Shown here piece by piece: positions 33,596 through 35,127 of a DNA stretch of 35,127 bases (its first letter is position 1; each line of letters begins with the position of its first letter). Under the pieces are notes generated by a model that saw only the letters and a program-made list of their open reading frames with translations, had not been told where the DNA came from and did not search any database. The translations under genes were made by a program, and so were the position numbers. Source of the DNA: Candidatus Poribacteria bacterium (GTDB lineage: Bacteria; Poribacteria; WGA-4E; WGA-3G). The stretch lies in assembly GCA_022820835.1 (NCBI GenBank), contig JAJEET010000089.1, positions 1 through 35,127 on the forward strand, in the 5' to 3' direction.

Positions 33596-34543
33596 GTGAA
33601 ACTGAATTGGCAACACCATCCATGGGCAGGTGTATTTCCAGCAACGCTCTGTCCGTTTCATGAAGATGAATCCATTGATGAAGCCGGATTGCGTCAGTAC
33701 ATGCGGGAGCTCGCGAGTGTTCCCGGCATAAAAGGGGTCGTCTGTAACGGACACACCGGCGAAATCATGTCCCTCCGACTCCGTGAAAGACAACACGTAA
33801 CGCGGGTTACCGCTGAAGCGGTCGGGGACCGGGTCAAAGTCGTCTCCGGCGTTAGCGCAGAGGGCAGTCTTCCAGCGATTGATGACGCACTCGCAGCGAA
33901 AGAAGCCGGGGCAGATGCCGTTTTATTGATGCCCGCACATCATTGGTTACGCTTCGGAAGAACACCTGAAACCGCAGTCGGATACTTTCAAGATGTCGCC
34001 GAAGGCGCAGATATACCGATCATTGTGCATCAATACCCCGCATGGACAAAAGCAGGCTATAGCCTCGAAGAGATGTTGGAGATGGTGAAAATCCCGCAAG
34101 TTGTCTGTATCAAAATGGGTACTCGCGATATGGCACGCTGGCGATGGGATTACGAACAACTCAAAGAAGCCGCGCCGGATGTCCCAGTGTTGACGTGCCA
34201 CGATGAATATCTCCTCGCTTCGCTCCTCGAAGGCAGCGATGGCGCGCTCATCGGATTTGCCGGTTTTGTACCTGAACTGATGGTGGATGTCGTACACGCC
34301 GCACTCAATAACGATCTCATCGGGGCACGTAAAGCACGCAGCCAAGTAGACGCACTCGCACGGATCGTTTACAACTTCGGTGAACCGAGCAGCGACGCGC
34401 ATCAGCGGATGAAATGCGCCCGATGGTTAATGGGCAGATTCCCGTCAATGACGATGCGCCGACCGCTCCGTCAACTCTCCACAATCGAAGTTGACGAAAT
34501 CCGATCGAACCTTGAAGCAACCGGCTACCAATGCACTAACTAA
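33596..34543 (+). CDS. DapA-family (dihydrodipicolinate synthase/NAL) aldolase
   Basis: The 315-residue TIM-barrel protein belongs to the family that includes dihydrodipicolinate synthase and N-acetylneuraminate lyase. The Schiff-base Lys is Lys173 in VVCIKMG; Tyr147 in HQYPA is the usual proton relay. The GTTGE motif reads GHTGE (52-56), so substrate specificity differs from DapA. The start is GTG 33596 with AAAGGGA (33583-33589) 6 bases before; an earlier in-frame TTG at 33554 is less likely. The next gene is an oxidoreductase, so the pair may catabolise a sugar acid or similar compound. Confidence 0.85.
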   Translation: MKLNWQHHPWAGVFPATLCPFHEDESIDEAGLRQYMRELASVPGIKGVVCNGHTGEIMSLRLRERQHVTRVTAEAVGDRVKVVSGVSAEGSLPAIDDALAAKEAGADAVLLMPAHHWLRFGRTPETAVGYFQDVAEGADIPIIVHQYPAWTKAGYSLEEMLEMVKIPQVVCIKMGTRDMARWRWDYEQLKEAAPDVPVLTCHDEYLLASLLEGSDGALIGFAGFVPELMVDVVHAALNNDLIGARKARSQVDALARIVYNFGEPSSDAHQRMKCARWLMGRFPSMTMRRPLRQLSTIEVDEIRSNLEATGYQCTN

Positions 34544-34599
34544 TCTCTTTACAGGTTCATTGTTCAGTATGAGTGTTATGTGGAAGTTGGAGGATTGAG

Positions 34600-35127
34600 A
34601 TGTCACGTCTAAAATACGCTTTGATAGGTCACGGCAGACGCGGCGCAGCACACCTGTCAACCGCCGCAACCTTAAAAGACACCTTTGAGGTCGTCGCTGT
34701 GTGTGACGCACACCCCGAATCCGCAAAGGCAGGTGCAGCGAAACTCGGCACTAAAGCCTACACCGATGTCCGAAAAATGGTCGATGAAATCTCACCCGAT
34801 GTCTGTGATGTCGTCGTGCCTGTCCAACTGCATCATATCGTCTCGTGTTACCTCTCCCGACGCTGTATCTCACACAATGTAGAGACAGGACTCGCGCCGA
34901 CACTCGGTCTGATGGACATGATGATCAACGATGCTGCCGAAAATAACGTGAAACTCCAGACATCCGAAAACTTCCCGTTTATTCCGGTGGAACAGTTCGT
35001 CTGTAAACTCATTCAAGAAGGGGTCATCGGGAACGTCCACAAATGCTATCGGCTCTTTTCCACAACCGGCTACCACGGACTCGCCGCAATCCGGTGTCGA
35101 ATGGATGCCAACCCGAAATCCGTCAGC
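34600..35127 (+). CDS. Gfo/Idh/MocA family protein (truncated by window end)
   Basis: The frame is open for 176 codons with no stop before the window edge, so only the N-terminal part is seen. It starts MSRLKYALIGHGRRGAAHL, a Rossmann dinucleotide-binding strand and loop (GHGRRG, residues 10-15), followed by VVAVCDAHPESA. The usual EKP motif is replaced by ETGLAP, so the catalytic Lys may be missing. GGAGG lies 6 bases before ATG 34600. It follows the aldolase gene by 56 bases on the same strand, a likely pair. Confidence 0.82.
   Translation, partial: MSRLKYALIGHGRRGAAHLSTAATLKDTFEVVAVCDAHPESAKAGAAKLGTKAYTDVRKMVDEISPDVCDVVVPVQLHHIVSCYLSRRCISHNVETGLAPTLGLMDMMINDAAENNVKLQTSENFPFIPVEQFVCKLIQEGVIGNVHKCYRLFSTTGYHGLAAIRCRMDANPKSVS

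Overview
The window looks like a chromosomal segment of an uncultivated, roughly 50% GC bacterium. The closest fit I can suggest is Candidatus Poribacteria or a neighbouring lineage. This is inferred from gene content only: a phytanoyl-CoA dioxygenase-like oxygenase, DUF1080, Gfo/Idh/MocA oxidoreductases, a DUF6785-type membrane protein, HEAT and TPR proteins, DUF5069 and a mixed System I cytochrome c maturation set. No rRNA, tRNA or CRISPR array was seen.

Region 1 (1-3470) is a decaying array of related small membrane-anchored coiled-coil proteins built from shuffled blocks. A 228-bp block (upstream region, start codon and first 46 codons) is repeated with two mismatches at 365-592 and 2408-2635 and then diverges abruptly. 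C-terminal blocks are also repeated. A 685-bp insertion sequence with perfect 18-bp terminal inverted repeats and a shortened transposase sits between copies. Region 2 (3454-9738, + strand) holds a secreted beta-propeller protein, ribokinase behind a strong promoter, a 1027-residue TPR protein, a biotin ligase without its usual C-terminus, and a DUF523 protein. Region 3 (9739-13743, - strand) holds trpD-trpC with a clear promoter and a large multi-pass membrane protein, followed by a nuclease-family pseudogene. Region 4 (14235-18133) holds a 2-oxoglutarate oxygenase, a multihaem cytochrome c, a small MITE-like element, a DUF1080 protein and an oxidoreductase.

Region 5 (18238-25021, - strand) holds DUF5069, ftsB, enolase, ccmB, ccmA and the two-subunit 2-oxoacid:ferredoxin oxidoreductase korA-korB. 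GC-rich palindromes lie in several intergenic gaps.

Region 6 (25251-33409, - strand) is a tightly packed run of ten genes that may be one transcription unit: ccmE, ccmF, ccmH, a ccmI-like gene, a carboxypeptidase-regulatory-domain membrane protein, two HEAT-repeat genes, then a DNA methyltransferase, a LAGLIDADG-fold protein with both catalytic acids replaced, and a PD-(D/E)XK nuclease-like protein. The last three overlap one another and read as a restriction-modification-like module in which a dead homing-endonuclease fold may supply DNA recognition. This is the best candidate here for an undescribed system. CcmE carries CxxxY instead of HxxxY. With ccmA/ccmB 8 kb away, a multihaem cytochrome at 15-16 kb and no ccmC in view, it suggests a variant c-type cytochrome maturation pathway. 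Region 7 (33480-35127, + strand) starts with overlapping divergent promoters sharing a palindrome, then a DapA-family aldolase and a truncated oxidoreductase that runs off the end.
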